DNA of 64,000 nt from JBGRQA01 sp041725895 (GCA_041725895.1 JBGRQA010000012.1:93813-157812); one strand, 5' to 3'. Positions 45,602 through 52,902 are shown, counted from the stretch's first letter. Made by a program: numbers and translations. Notes: generated from the letters alone by a model not told the origin.

Positions 45602-45772
45602 TTAGCCAAAAGTAAGATTCTGCCTGTGCATATTCCAGGCATTTCCTATTAAAGTATTCAAAACCGAATCTCCATATTTCAAAAAGTTATCAATATCATA
45701 TTCCTTAAAAAGCCAATTGCTGGTTTTTATTCCAATCACCATCTTTCCCCTTGGATCCATAATTTGAGGCAT
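45602..45772 (-). pseudogene. Short coding remnant or 56-residue gene
   Basis: Minus-strand frame of 56 codons from ATG, with protein-like composition (MPQIMDPRGKMVIGIK, SNWLFKEYDIDNFLKYGD, NTLIGNAWNM). The same frame continues upstream of the ATG through KIVKPFELFVE but is broken by one TAG. That pattern suggests the end of a decayed larger gene rather than a designed small protein. No family recognised. It stands in an otherwise gene-free gap (45362-46296). Confidence 0.3.
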
Positions 45773-46031
45773 GTAATCCTATTCAACGAACAACTCAAAT
45801 GGCTTTACAATTTTATGCAATTATAAGAATGATCAGATAACCTTTTAGGAAATAAGTCCTTCCGATACTTGGGATCTATTCAAAAGTATTAAATAATTAT
45901 TCTGTTTTACACAGCAAAGTAGAGTTACTATTATGTTTCTCAAAACTTATAGCTATTTTGAGACGATTGACAAGCTGAGAATCACCAGGGAGGGATGCCA
46001 TAGGAAATGAATTAACTCAGGAAAAAACAAA

Positions 46032-46069
46032 AGGTGTTTGCCTGCACATGCCTAACAAAACAAACACCT
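46032..46069 (-). terminator. Hairpin downstream of the C45 gene
   Basis: AGGTGTTTG (46032-46040) / CAAACACCT (46061-46069), 20-nt loop; on the minus strand it is followed by TTTGTTTTTTC. It lies 230 bases after the stop codon of the C45 gene. The rest of 46070-46296 holds nothing recognised. Confidence 0.45.
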
Positions 46070-46296
46070 AATGAATCTATTAAATCTGATAAAAAACATA
46101 TTTAATATACAAAAAAGGATTGAAATAATCAAATACAAAATGGCTGTATGAATTAAAAATATTATATCTACTGTATAATACGGATCTTTGAAAACCCTAC
46201 TATTATGCTCAGTTTCAAGTTAATTTAATGCATCTTCTCTAATCTTCATATACGAACAATACATCTATACGTGATGGAAGATTACAACCACAGAGG

Positions 46297-47343
46297 CTAC
46301 TGAGAAAAAGACAAAGATTCAGAGTTGCTTCTCATTCCCTTCCTCACCTTCCACAATCTCTCATCCTCCTTAAACCTGGACCTTTTTGGATTTCCTTCCG
46401 CTCTGAAGATTCTCCTGTTTGTTATATCAAACACAGAGGACCAAATCGTATCACAACCGGATGACTTGGGATATTGACACATAAAACCGTATTTACCACT
46501 AAGTATTTCCATTGCGTATACCGTACCATCCTTACTCTTCCCATTCAACAAGGCATTACAGGCTGTTTCATACCTTTCTTCTGAATAGTATTCATCCCTG
46601 TTCCCTATTTCATGAACTTTCATTCCATCGGAAGTGAAATGATTGGCGGCAACAATGAAATTTTCGCCCTTTTCCGGAGTTCTAACATTCACTTTTCCCG
46701 GGATACATTCTGCCACCACCATATCTCCTTTTTGATCTGCCAGAATTATATTGCATGCAGAAGCAATGGGCAAACTTTCCAGTGCTTTGCTTGCGCTCTC
46801 TGTAGTCTCACACTTCTCCAAAAGATATCGAACCAAAAATACTGAACTCAATCCGGGCTGAACCGTTAGGGGCAAAACAAAGGTCATAGCAACAGCTAAA
46901 CCTTTTTCATTGATCCCCTCCTCAAGATTGATCATTCCGGAAGTATTCCCAACAAAGGAATAGCTCCTTTCCAATTGGTAAAATACACTTTGACTTACCT
47001 TTTTTAGTTGAGGTGGCAAGTCATTATTTCTGCCATAGATAATATTACCCTTGTTTTCATAACAGAAGGCCGTACATCCTAAGTCGTGCAAACAACACCC
47101 CATGCAAAGCAACCAGGAGGCAAATTTTTCGTAGGGGAAGTTGAGTCCCTCAGTAACCCCGCGAATTTCATCACTGATTTCCGGAAATACTTCCGCCAGA
47201 ATTACCTGTGACTTTCTTCCAAAATCCTCCTGAAACTCCGTTAGATGAATAATTTGGTTGAAATCTACATTCTGTTTTTTCAGAATTCCACCAAACTTTA
47301 ACCCGATATCATAATGTTTGCCTTTGAATCTTGGATGGTACAT
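46297..47343 (-). CDS. C45-family autoproteolytic acyltransferase/hydrolase
   Basis: 348 residues. The acyl-CoA:6-aminopenicillanate acyltransferase-like (NTN hydrolase) fold is shown by the self-cleavage site G89-C90 in LHDLGCTAFCYENKG, the following YGRNNDLP, EEGINEKGLAVAMTF and SACNIILADQKGDM. After cleavage C90 becomes the N-terminal nucleophile. No signal peptide is present. Members cleave or form amide bonds on small peptides and acyl-amines. AAAGGAG lies 7 bases before the ATG, an unusually good ribosome site. The C11 peptidase lies 283 bases upstream on the same strand, so a shared function in peptide processing is possible but not shown. Confidence 0.87.
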   Translation of the reverse strand: MYHPRFKGKHYDIGLKFGGILKKQNVDFNQIIHLTEFQEDFGRKSQVILAEVFPEISDEIRGVTEGLNFPYEKFASWLLCMGCCLHDLGCTAFCYENKGNIIYGRNNDLPPQLKKVSQSVFYQLERSYSFVGNTSGMINLEEGINEKGLAVAMTFVLPLTVQPGLSSVFLVRYLLEKCETTESASKALESLPIASACNIILADQKGDMVVAECIPGKVNVRTPEKGENFIVAANHFTSDGMKVHEIGNRDEYYSEERYETACNALLNGKSKDGTVYAMEILSGKYGFMCQYPKSSGCDTIWSSVFDITNRRIFRAEGNPKRSRFKEDERLWKVRKGMRSNSESLSFSQ

Positions 47344-47349
47344 TTAATT

Positions 47350-47356
47350 CTCCTTT
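47350..47356 (-). promoter_or_regulatory. Strong Shine-Dalgarno site (AAAGGAG)
   Basis: Minus-strand AAAGGAG, 7 bases before the C45 gene's ATG at 47343; unusual for the phylum and it supports the start. Confidence 0.6.
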
Positions 47357-47626
47357 CCAATTACAAATTTGTTTTCTATTTCCCATATTGTAACAACCAG
47401 CAAAAATTCACCTCCCAAGAGAATTGTTAAATGCCCCATTCAAGGGTATTTCTATTCCGTTACAACAATCTAAAACCAAAAGTATTGAATTAATATTTTG
47501 TTTCACAATATGCAACCGAATTAATTTTATGTTCTTCACATTTCAGATAAACTACACGAAGAAATCGATCCCGGATATTCAATGAAATTAATCAGAAGCA
47601 AATCTACCCGATCGACACCCTCCTGG

Positions 47627-48631
47627 TCAATTTATCGTTACATAGCGCTGCAATAAATCCAGGTAAGCTGGACACGAGGAAGCCAATGGCAATTGAGAAT
47701 ACTTCTCCATTTTGTAACTCCGTACTGATTTGGGAAGCCAAAGAGATACCCCCCTGTAATCAGAGCAATTGGTATAGTTCCGCTCAACAATTTGCTGCTC
47801 CAACATATTTTTGAGCTCTCCGGCTTTCTGAGAGAAAGGCAAAATGTTGGCTTCGGTTCGTTCCAGCAGGGTATACAAATCAACATATTCTCCATTGGCA
47901 ATACGCGGAATTTCATCCCACACCTCCTTACACGCTTCAAACATCTGGCTTAACCCTTCGGAAAGAGAATTTAAACCCTTAATCAACGAAGGAATTTTCT
48001 CTGTACGAACAAGCGAAAGACACAGAGGCTTTTCCGATTCCTGCTCCACGTACCGCATGGCCATAGCATTAATAAAATCCGGAATCTTATCAGCCTGAGG
48101 TAGAATATGAGCATAGTGCCACCCGTCTTTGGGTTCTACTTCCTGAGAACCAAGAAAAGTTGGTGTTGAATTGCCAAGCACCTCCATAACCTCCAAACTA
48201 GCCATTATGCAAGCATCAAAACCTACCGCCTTAAAATGGTAGTTTGACATCAAATCTCGAATTTCCAATAAATCCAGGCGGTCCTGATTTTTAAAATCAT
48301 TACAACTTCCCATCCAGCCCTGGCCATGCCCCCAGAAAATAAAAAGGGATTTTTCAAAATTTACGGAATGCGATTCTACCCAGGATAAAAACTCCTTCAA
48401 AGAGGAAACTTCTCCCGTATCCAACTCCTTTTTAAGCATTATCTTCTCCTCGGATCCACCTTTACGAGCAATCCGGAAACTATTGGGTCGTTTATCTCCC
48501 CATCCCTTGCACCTTTGGTCCACCTGCATATATTGAGGAATGGATATCGATTTCAATTCAAGTAGATCTTTGTCTGCAAAATTACTTAAATCGTTATCTG
48601 CACACACATAAAGAATAATTGATTCAAACAT
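47627..48631 (-). CDS. Clostripain-like (C11) cysteine peptidase, short form
   Basis: 334 residues with C11 catalytic dyad H102 in FIFWGHGQGWMG and C141 in VGFDACIMASLEV, followed by the FLGSQEVEPKDGW loop that shapes the S1 pocket. It starts directly with the first core strand (FESIILYVCADNDLSNF) and has no signal peptide or C-terminal extension, so it is shorter than most secreted clostripains. Clostripains cut after Arg/Lys and often self-activate. It lies 63 bases downstream of an 85-residue peptide gene on the same strand, with a perfect hairpin in the gap. That peptide is its likely substrate, chaperone or inhibitor. Confidence 0.88.
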   Translation of the reverse strand: MFESIILYVCADNDLSNFADKDLLELKSISIPQYMQVDQRCKGWGDKRPNSFRIARKGGSEEKIMLKKELDTGEVSSLKEFLSWVESHSVNFEKSLFIFWGHGQGWMGSCNDFKNQDRLDLLEIRDLMSNYHFKAVGFDACIMASLEVMEVLGNSTPTFLGSQEVEPKDGWHYAHILPQADKIPDFINAMAMRYVEQESEKPLCLSLVRTEKIPSLIKGLNSLSEGLSQMFEACKEVWDEIPRIANGEYVDLYTLLERTEANILPFSQKAGELKNMLEQQIVERNYTNCSDYRGVSLWLPKSVRSYKMEKYSQLPLASSCPAYLDLLQRYVTIN

Positions 48632-48647
48632 AACCGTCTCTATTAAT

Positions 48648-48673
48648 AAGAGGGATCCATACGGATCCCTCTT
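48648..48673 (-). other. Intercistronic hairpin between peptide and C11 peptidase
   Basis: Perfect 11-bp stem AAGAGGGATCC (48648-48658) / GGATCCCTCTT (48663-48673) with a 4-nt loop and no real T tract on the minus strand. It sits in the 62-base gap between the 85-residue peptide gene and the peptidase gene. It could act as a partial terminator or RNA-stability element that gives more peptide than peptidase. Confidence 0.6.
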
Positions 48674-48693
48674 CTTTAATTATTTTGTTACTA

Positions 48694-48951
48694 TTAATTA
48701 TTGCCATAGTAAGTATCAGCGGCAGCCTTAAAAATTTTATCCCAACCATCCTTAACATCATCATAAACCTCGGAAGCCATATCAGCCCAGGTTTTACCTT
48801 CACGCCCCTCACGATACTTATTTTCTAGGGTTGTAAACTCTTTGTCAATAATTTCATGTGTCTGATTTCGAATTGCAGTTAAAGGATCCATACCTTCGTG
48901 ATCACACTTTTCAATTAATTCTACAAATTCTTTGGGCAGTTTTGTTAACAT
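48694..48951 (-). CDS. 85-residue acidic peptide paired with the C11 peptidase
   Basis: 85 residues from ATG, with AGGAG 8 bases upstream. The sequence is amphipathic and helical, acidic overall, with one cysteine (C16) and a Tyr/Gly/Asn tail (AAADTYYGNN). A basic patch in the middle (ENKYREGREGKTW) offers Arg/Lys sites for a clostripain. No signal peptide or GG leader. I do not know the family. Its own ribosome site, small size and placement ahead of a peptidase look like a precursor-plus-protease unit, but an inhibitor or chaperone is also possible. Confidence 0.72.
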   Translation of the reverse strand: MLTKLPKEFVELIEKCDHEGMDPLTAIRNQTHEIIDKEFTTLENKYREGREGKTWADMASEVYDDVKDGWDKIFKAAADTYYGNN

Positions 48952-48959
48952 TGCTATAT

Positions 48960-48964
48960 CTCCT
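48960..48964 (-). promoter_or_regulatory. Shine-Dalgarno site (AGGAG) of the 85-residue peptide
   Basis: Minus-strand GTAGGAGATATAGCA before the ATG at 48951. It supports this small gene as real. Confidence 0.55.
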
Positions 48965-49862
48965 ACAAATTAAATTTATTTATACTAATACAGATTCACT
49001 ATCTGTACAATTGATTGATTTGAAAAAAATGAAGTATTGTCATCCTATACCTGTTCCTGAATAAACAGGTCGTGCAGTTATCTGTTTTAAAACGTTCTAC
49101 TAGTTCGCTTTTTTAAAACTTGCAACCGCAACGAATCATCCGAATGGACCTGCGCGAATCATACAACCTCCCTTCTTATTGTAGTTGATCAACTATTTTA
49201 GATTGTGTTTAATCCAGTACTACAAGTTTGAAAATTGTTTCCAGCCCATTCCAGCCCTTACAGAACCTACCTACACACAACATAAGGTTAATTCTCAAAC
49301 AATTGTATGTGATATAATTTACAACATATTTAACAACTAACAAAAATTATTTTGCCATTATTATAGAACATAGCAAAATTGCAACAATCAACACCCCTAC
49401 TTTTAAAAGGCTATTTGTCTGCTCATTATAAAGACTACAACCCTTTTCTAACAAAACTTATCAATAATACCCTAGACCAAACAATCGTCTGAATTATTTT
49501 TCTCCAAAAATCTGTCAGCCTCCATATAATTATCATATTAGGATTTCGATCAAGGCAAATAGCTTAATTCTCCCCAACCAACCACTCCGGGAACAATCAT
49601 TAAAAAATCGGAAACAAATAACAATAGACAGTAACTAAATTAGCCCCGAAACCTAGGATCAATATCCTGACAAGCCGTTCCTTTGGAAATCATAATACTT
49701 ACCCCTAAACACAAACAAACTAACAATTCATTGCTATCAAAAGATTCATATCCAACTACCACATAATACAACACACGAAAAAGATTAACATATTTTCTAT
49801 TTTACTTATAAATTTATTTCTGTAACTTAACACCACTCAAAACAAAAAAAACATTACCGATC
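48965..49862. other. Divergent intergenic region of the peptide island
   Basis: About 900 AT-rich bases between the 85-residue peptide gene (minus) and the VKOR-thioredoxin gene (plus). An ACCTGTT / AACAGGT hairpin is near 49049-49070. No GG-leader peptide or other gene seen, and no exact TAnnTTTG box in front of the VKOR gene (nearest TAACTTAA at 49823). Confidence 0.45.
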
Positions 49863-51464
49863 TTGAAAAATTCATTACTCTACATCTTACAGCGCCTATT
49901 AAAGGAGAATTCAATTAAGGTGGATCAAAAAGAATTGGAATTTCAATTGCTAAGTCATCCTTCTTATCCGAGTCTTCATTCTCTAACCGGAGTGCTGAAT
50001 CATTTTAGAATTGAAAATTTGGTGGTTCAGGTACCTATCGATAAGGAAACCTTCCAACAATTACCCGATGTATTTATTGCATACGTAAAAAACCAAGAGT
50101 ACGACGACCTGGTTTTGACAACCAAGAAAGACTCCAAGGTTCAAGTGATTTTCGATCAGAATCGCAAGGAGCAATTCCATATTGAAGAATTTCTGAAACT
50201 ATGGACGGGAATTTTGGTTGGTGTTGAAAAAGACGAAGAGTCGCCTATCTCCAATGAGAACAAAAAACAATCTTTACTCAATACTGCCATCGTAGCGAGT
50301 TTCATAGTTCTTCTTTCCTATTTCTTCTATTTACAACCCGATATTTTTCAGATCATCCACTTTCTATTGTCTCTTGCAGGATTGGCGATGGGCACAGTAA
50401 TTGTAAAACATGAACTGGGACTGCAATCTCAAATTGCCGATAAATTCTGCTCAGGAAAAAGGGAATCTATAAATTGTGACGAGGTATTGCAATCAAAGGG
50501 AAGTAAACTATTCAATTCCTGGAATTTTAGCGACATAGGCATCACTTATTTTTCTACAATCCTCCTTTCCTCTCTTCTTCTACTTTCTGGTCAATCCTCC
50601 TACCAAATCCTGATTCTGGTAACAGCATTAGCCATCCCTTTCACCTTTTACTCCATAGCCTACCAATATTTTGTTGTAAAAAAATGGTGTTTGCTATGTC
50701 TGAGTATTGTATCCATATTGTGGTTGCAGAGTTTTGCTTTGTACTTTGCCCATTATGAGGCCTTTAACTCACAGATGCTTTTACCACAAGCATTGGCAAT
50801 CGTTTTTAGTTTTGCCCTTTGCTTCTCATTGTGGCAGTTCATCATTCGAAAACTAAAAACAGAACAGGATCTAAAAGAGAAACTCGCCAACCATAATCGT
50901 TTCAAACGAAATTACAAGATTTACCAGGCACTAACCTCCTACTCAAATTCCATCAATACCAACATAAATCTTCCTGAAGAGATCAGCTTTACAAAAGGCG
51001 ATCCCCACTTGAAAATCGTACTTGTAACCAATCCTCTTTGCGGTTTCTGCAAAGAAACTCACAAAATAATAGAAAAGCTTATCGGTCAGAACCACATCCA
51101 AATCACTATTCGCTTCCATGTGAATGGAAATACGGAATATCCGGACACACAAATTGCCTCTCGTTTACTTGAGCTCTATTCTCTTGAAGGAGAAGACAAA
51201 TGCCTTCAGGCCATGAATGAGATTTACGGTAAACTGCCTGCTAAAGATTGGTTGCAAAAATGGGGAAAAGCCTCCGATCAAAAATACTTAACCATTCTCA
51301 AAACAGAGAGAGAATGGTGTCTGGGAAATAATATAGAGTTTACACCGGTAATTTTAGTCAATGGAAAATCATTCCCTTTGGAATATGATAGAGAAGATCT
51401 ACTGTACTTTATTGATGATATTATAGAAGAACAGCAGGAATTAATAGAAGATACAGTTTCGTAA
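49863..51464 (+). CDS. VKOR-thioredoxin fusion with C39-like N-terminal domain
   Basis: 533 residues; TTG is the only plausible start. Residues 1-122 resemble a C39 (bacteriocin-processing) peptidase domain: HPSYPSLHSLTGVLNHFRI and LPDVFIAYVKN are typical, but the catalytic Cys and the DCG motif are absent, so it is probably a non-cleaving, leader-binding version. Residues 140-325 are a multi-helix VKOR domain with loop cysteines C196 and C205 and the redox pair C276-L-L-C279. Residues 380-525 are a thioredoxin fold with C393-G-F-C396 and cis-Pro in FTPVIL. The protein should make disulfides at the membrane and pass electrons to quinone. Five four-cysteine GG peptides follow directly downstream. 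Confidence 0.85.
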   Translation: MKNSLLYILQRLLKENSIKVDQKELEFQLLSHPSYPSLHSLTGVLNHFRIENLVVQVPIDKETFQQLPDVFIAYVKNQEYDDLVLTTKKDSKVQVIFDQNRKEQFHIEEFLKLWTGILVGVEKDEESPISNENKKQSLLNTAIVASFIVLLSYFFYLQPDIFQIIHFLLSLAGLAMGTVIVKHELGLQSQIADKFCSGKRESINCDEVLQSKGSKLFNSWNFSDIGITYFSTILLSSLLLLSGQSSYQILILVTALAIPFTFYSIAYQYFVVKKWCLLCLSIVSILWLQSFALYFAHYEAFNSQMLLPQALAIVFSFALCFSLWQFIIRKLKTEQDLKEKLANHNRFKRNYKIYQALTSYSNSINTNINLPEEISFTKGDPHLKIVLVTNPLCGFCKETHKIIEKLIGQNHIQITIRFHVNGNTEYPDTQIASRLLELYSLEGEDKCLQAMNEIYGKLPAKDWLQKWGKASDQKYLTILKTEREWCLGNNIEFTPVILVNGKSFPLEYDREDLLYFIDDIIEEQQELIEDTVS

Positions 51465-51625
51465 CCTATTCAAAAAGATTTGACTTATCCCTATAAAATT
51501 GGCCCTAATAAAGACAAAACTCCAAACAACCTGATGATTTTTTGATCAACTCATAGATATAATATCGATGAAGGTAAAATTGTTAGAATAAAATACCAGT
51601 AGACCTTTTTAATATAATTCTACAA

Positions 51626-51654
51626 CCGAAACCTTGACGGTTCAATTTTCAAGG
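51626..51654 (+). promoter_or_regulatory. Peptide-leader hairpin box 1
   Basis: CCGAA-ACCTTGACGG...TCAAGG: stem CCTTGA (51632-51637) / TCAAGG (51649-51654) with an 11-nt loop, ending 23 bases before the ATG of peptide 1. The same box precedes peptides 2-4. Confidence 0.6.
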
Positions 51655-51677
51655 ATAATCTAAACAACAAATTTAAA

Positions 51678-51845
51678 ATGAAAACTTTAAAGAATTTAAA
51701 AAACGTAAAAGAACTAAACAGAAAACAACAACAGGAGATCAAAGGAGGTTTTAGAGATCTTTGCGAGATCGTAATGTGCTACCCTGAAGCCATTTGCGTA
51801 GATGGACGATGTGTAGCAAGACCTGTTCACTATGCCGAGATGTAA
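51678..51845 (+). CDS. GG-leader four-cysteine peptide precursor 1
   Basis: 55 residues. The leader has the pattern MKTLKNLKNVKEL...QQQEIKGG (24 residues, GG at 23-24), matching the GG-Bacteroidales precursor style. The core is 31 residues with C29, C34, C40 and C45 (C-x4-C-x5-C-x4-C), including PEAICVDGRC, and ends AEM. All cysteines are in the core and their number is even, which fits two disulfides. The only gene upstream on the strand is the VKOR-thioredoxin fusion, 213 bases away. Cleavage after GG by a C39 exporter is known for such leaders; none is in the window. Confidence 0.85.
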   Translation: MKTLKNLKNVKELNRKQQQEIKGGFRDLCEIVMCYPEAICVDGRCVARPVHYAEM

Positions 51846-51863
51846 TTAAATAAGCACTTACTA

Positions 51864-51892
51864 CCGAAACCTTGACGGTTTACTATTCAAGG
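51864..51892 (+). promoter_or_regulatory. Peptide-leader hairpin box 2
   Basis: CCTTGA (51870-51875) / TCAAGG (51887-51892), 11-nt loop, 23 bases before the ATG of peptide 2. Confidence 0.6.
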
Positions 51893-51915
51893 CTAATCCA
51901 AACAACAAATCAAAA

Positions 51916-52080
51916 ATGAAAAATCTAAAGAATCTTAAAAACGTTAAAGCATTAAACAAAGAGCAACAGCAAGAAATAAAGGGTGGCTTTATGGATCTTT
52001 GTCGAATAATAAGATGTATTCCTGAAGATATCTGCATCGATGGGAAATGCGTAAGCCGTGAGCCTGTCTACAAAATGTAA
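51916..52080 (+). CDS. GG-leader four-cysteine peptide precursor 2
   Basis: 54 residues. The 24-residue leader is nearly identical to that of peptide 1 (MKNLKNLKNVKAL...IKGG). The core FMDLCRIIRCIPEDICIDG continues KCVSREPVYKM. Cysteines at 29, 34, 40 and 45 keep the C-x4-C-x5-C-x4-C spacing. Core positions between the cysteines differ from copy to copy (RIIR here, EIVM in copy 1) while PE-x-x-C-x-D-G-x-C-V is fixed, so sequence is being kept around the cysteines. It starts 70 bases after peptide 1 ends. Confidence 0.85.
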   Translation: MKNLKNLKNVKALNKEQQQEIKGGFMDLCRIIRCIPEDICIDGKCVSREPVYKM

Positions 52081-52103
52081 TCCAATAGAGAGAATTATTG
52101 AAA

Positions 52104-52130
52104 CCGAAATTTGACGGTATAATATACAAG
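52104..52130 (+). promoter_or_regulatory. Peptide-leader hairpin box 3 (weaker)
   Basis: CCGAAATTTGACGG...CAAG: TTTG (52110-52113) / CAAG (52127-52130). One base pair is changed to a T-G wobble relative to boxes 1 and 2. It ends 22 bases before the ATG of peptide 3. Confidence 0.5.
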
Positions 52131-52152
52131 AAATCAAAAAAACAAAAACAAT

Positions 52153-52317
52153 ATGAAAACTTTAAAGAACCTAAAAAACGCAAAAGAACTAAATAAGAAA
52201 GAGCAATTAGAGATTAAGGGTGGGGTCGACCTTTGCTTAATCATCATGTGTATCCCCGAAGACATCTGCATTGATGGAAAATGTGTAAGAAGACGTGACC
52301 CTATTTTCGAAATGTAA
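52153..52317 (+). CDS. GG-leader four-cysteine peptide precursor 3
   Basis: 54 residues. The leader again ends EIKGG at 24, though the preceding stretch is KKEQLE instead of QQQ. The core starts VDLCLIIMC, one residue shorter before the first cysteine, with C28, C33, C39 and C44 in the same x4-x5-x4 spacing, and ends RRRDPIFEM. The three consecutive arginines are unique to this copy. It starts 72 bases after peptide 2 and belongs to the same ~238-bp tandem duplication. Confidence 0.85.
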   Translation: MKTLKNLKNAKELNKKEQLEIKGGVDLCLIIMCIPEDICIDGKCVRRRDPIFEM

Positions 52318-52341
52318 TCAAAAATAGAGAATACAATAAAG

Positions 52342-52370
52342 CCGAAACCTTGACGGCTCATTTCTTAAGG
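52342..52370 (+). promoter_or_regulatory. Peptide-leader hairpin box 4
   Basis: CCTTGA (52348-52353) / TTAAGG (52365-52370): one pair becomes a G-T wobble that would still pair in RNA. It is 23 bases before the ATG of peptide 4. Confidence 0.6.
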
Positions 52371-52393
52371 TAAACCCAAATAACAAACCCAAA

Positions 52394-52558
52394 ATGAAAA
52401 CTTTAAAGAATCTTAAAAACGTTAAAGAGTTAAACCGAAAACAACAACAGGAAATTAAAGGTGGCTTTAAAGATCTTTGCGATATCATAATGTGCATTCC
52501 TGAAGCCTATTGTGTGGATGGAAAATGCGTAAGACGTGATCCGCTTTTAGAAATGTAA
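52394..52558 (+). CDS. GG-leader four-cysteine peptide precursor 4
   Basis: 54 residues. The leader is the same as in peptide 1 at every position, and the core is FKDLCDIIMC-IPEAYCVDGKCVRRDPLLEM with cysteines at 29, 34, 40 and 45. It is closest to peptide 1 in its leader and to peptide 3 in its tail. It starts 76 bases after peptide 3, with the repeat period 241 bases. It closes the homogeneous block; the next copy is more distant. Confidence 0.85.
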   Translation: MKTLKNLKNVKELNRKQQQEIKGGFKDLCDIIMCIPEAYCVDGKCVRRDPLLEM

Positions 52559-52668
52559 TCGATAATAAAGACTTTTCTAAAAAATCGTTAAAATGAAACG
52601 TCCATGAGTAAATAACTATTACAATCAAATTGGTAAACTCACCGATGGTAATAATTATTTGCGAATGT

Positions 52669-52700
52669 AAGCTCCTCCCGATGGTTATCGGGAGGAGCTT
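52669..52700 (+). other. Perfect 14-bp hairpin before peptide 5
   Basis: AAGCTCCTCCCGAT (52669-52682) / ATCGGGAGGAGCTT (52687-52700) with a GGTT loop, 20 bases before the ATG of peptide 5. No T tract follows. It replaces the leader box of peptides 1-4 and contains an SD-like GGAGGAG in its 3' arm, so it could hide a ribosome site. Confidence 0.6.
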
Positions 52701-52720
52701 AACATTAAAATTATAAACTG

Positions 52721-52882
52721 ATGAAGAATCTAAAAGACCTAAGTGGAATAAAATTTCTAACCTCACAACAACAACAGGAGATAAAAGGTGGTCGCAGCCC
52801 CATTAACTGCTATGTAAAATGCCCTGTAGGCCACCTATGCATTGACCATTACTGCTACGTAGACCCCAATGATCCAAAATAA
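52721..52882 (+). CDS. Divergent GG-leader four-cysteine peptide precursor 5
   Basis: 53 residues. The leader (MKNLKDLSGIKFL...QQQQEIKGG) still has GG at 23-24. The core RSPINCYVKCPVGHLCIDHY continues CYVDPNDPK. Cysteines are at 30, 34, 40 and 45, so the first spacing is x3 instead of x4 while the last three positions are unchanged; C-I-D-x-x-C is kept, but the Arg-rich tail and final EM are lost. It is 162 bases from peptide 4, lacks the hairpin box, and has its own strong hairpin. An older paralog or a peptide with a separate role (for example immunity or signal) is possible. Confidence 0.8.
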   Translation: MKNLKDLSGIKFLTSQQQQEIKGGRSPINCYVKCPVGHLCIDHYCYVDPNDPK

Positions 52883-52902
52883 CATCTGCGATTGGCTATT
52901 TC

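Noticed and set aside
51465..52882. Lanthipeptide or sactipeptide cluster
   Set aside because: No LanM/LanB/LanC, radical-SAM/SPASM or ABC-C39 exporter genes in the window; the partner seen is a disulfide oxidase.
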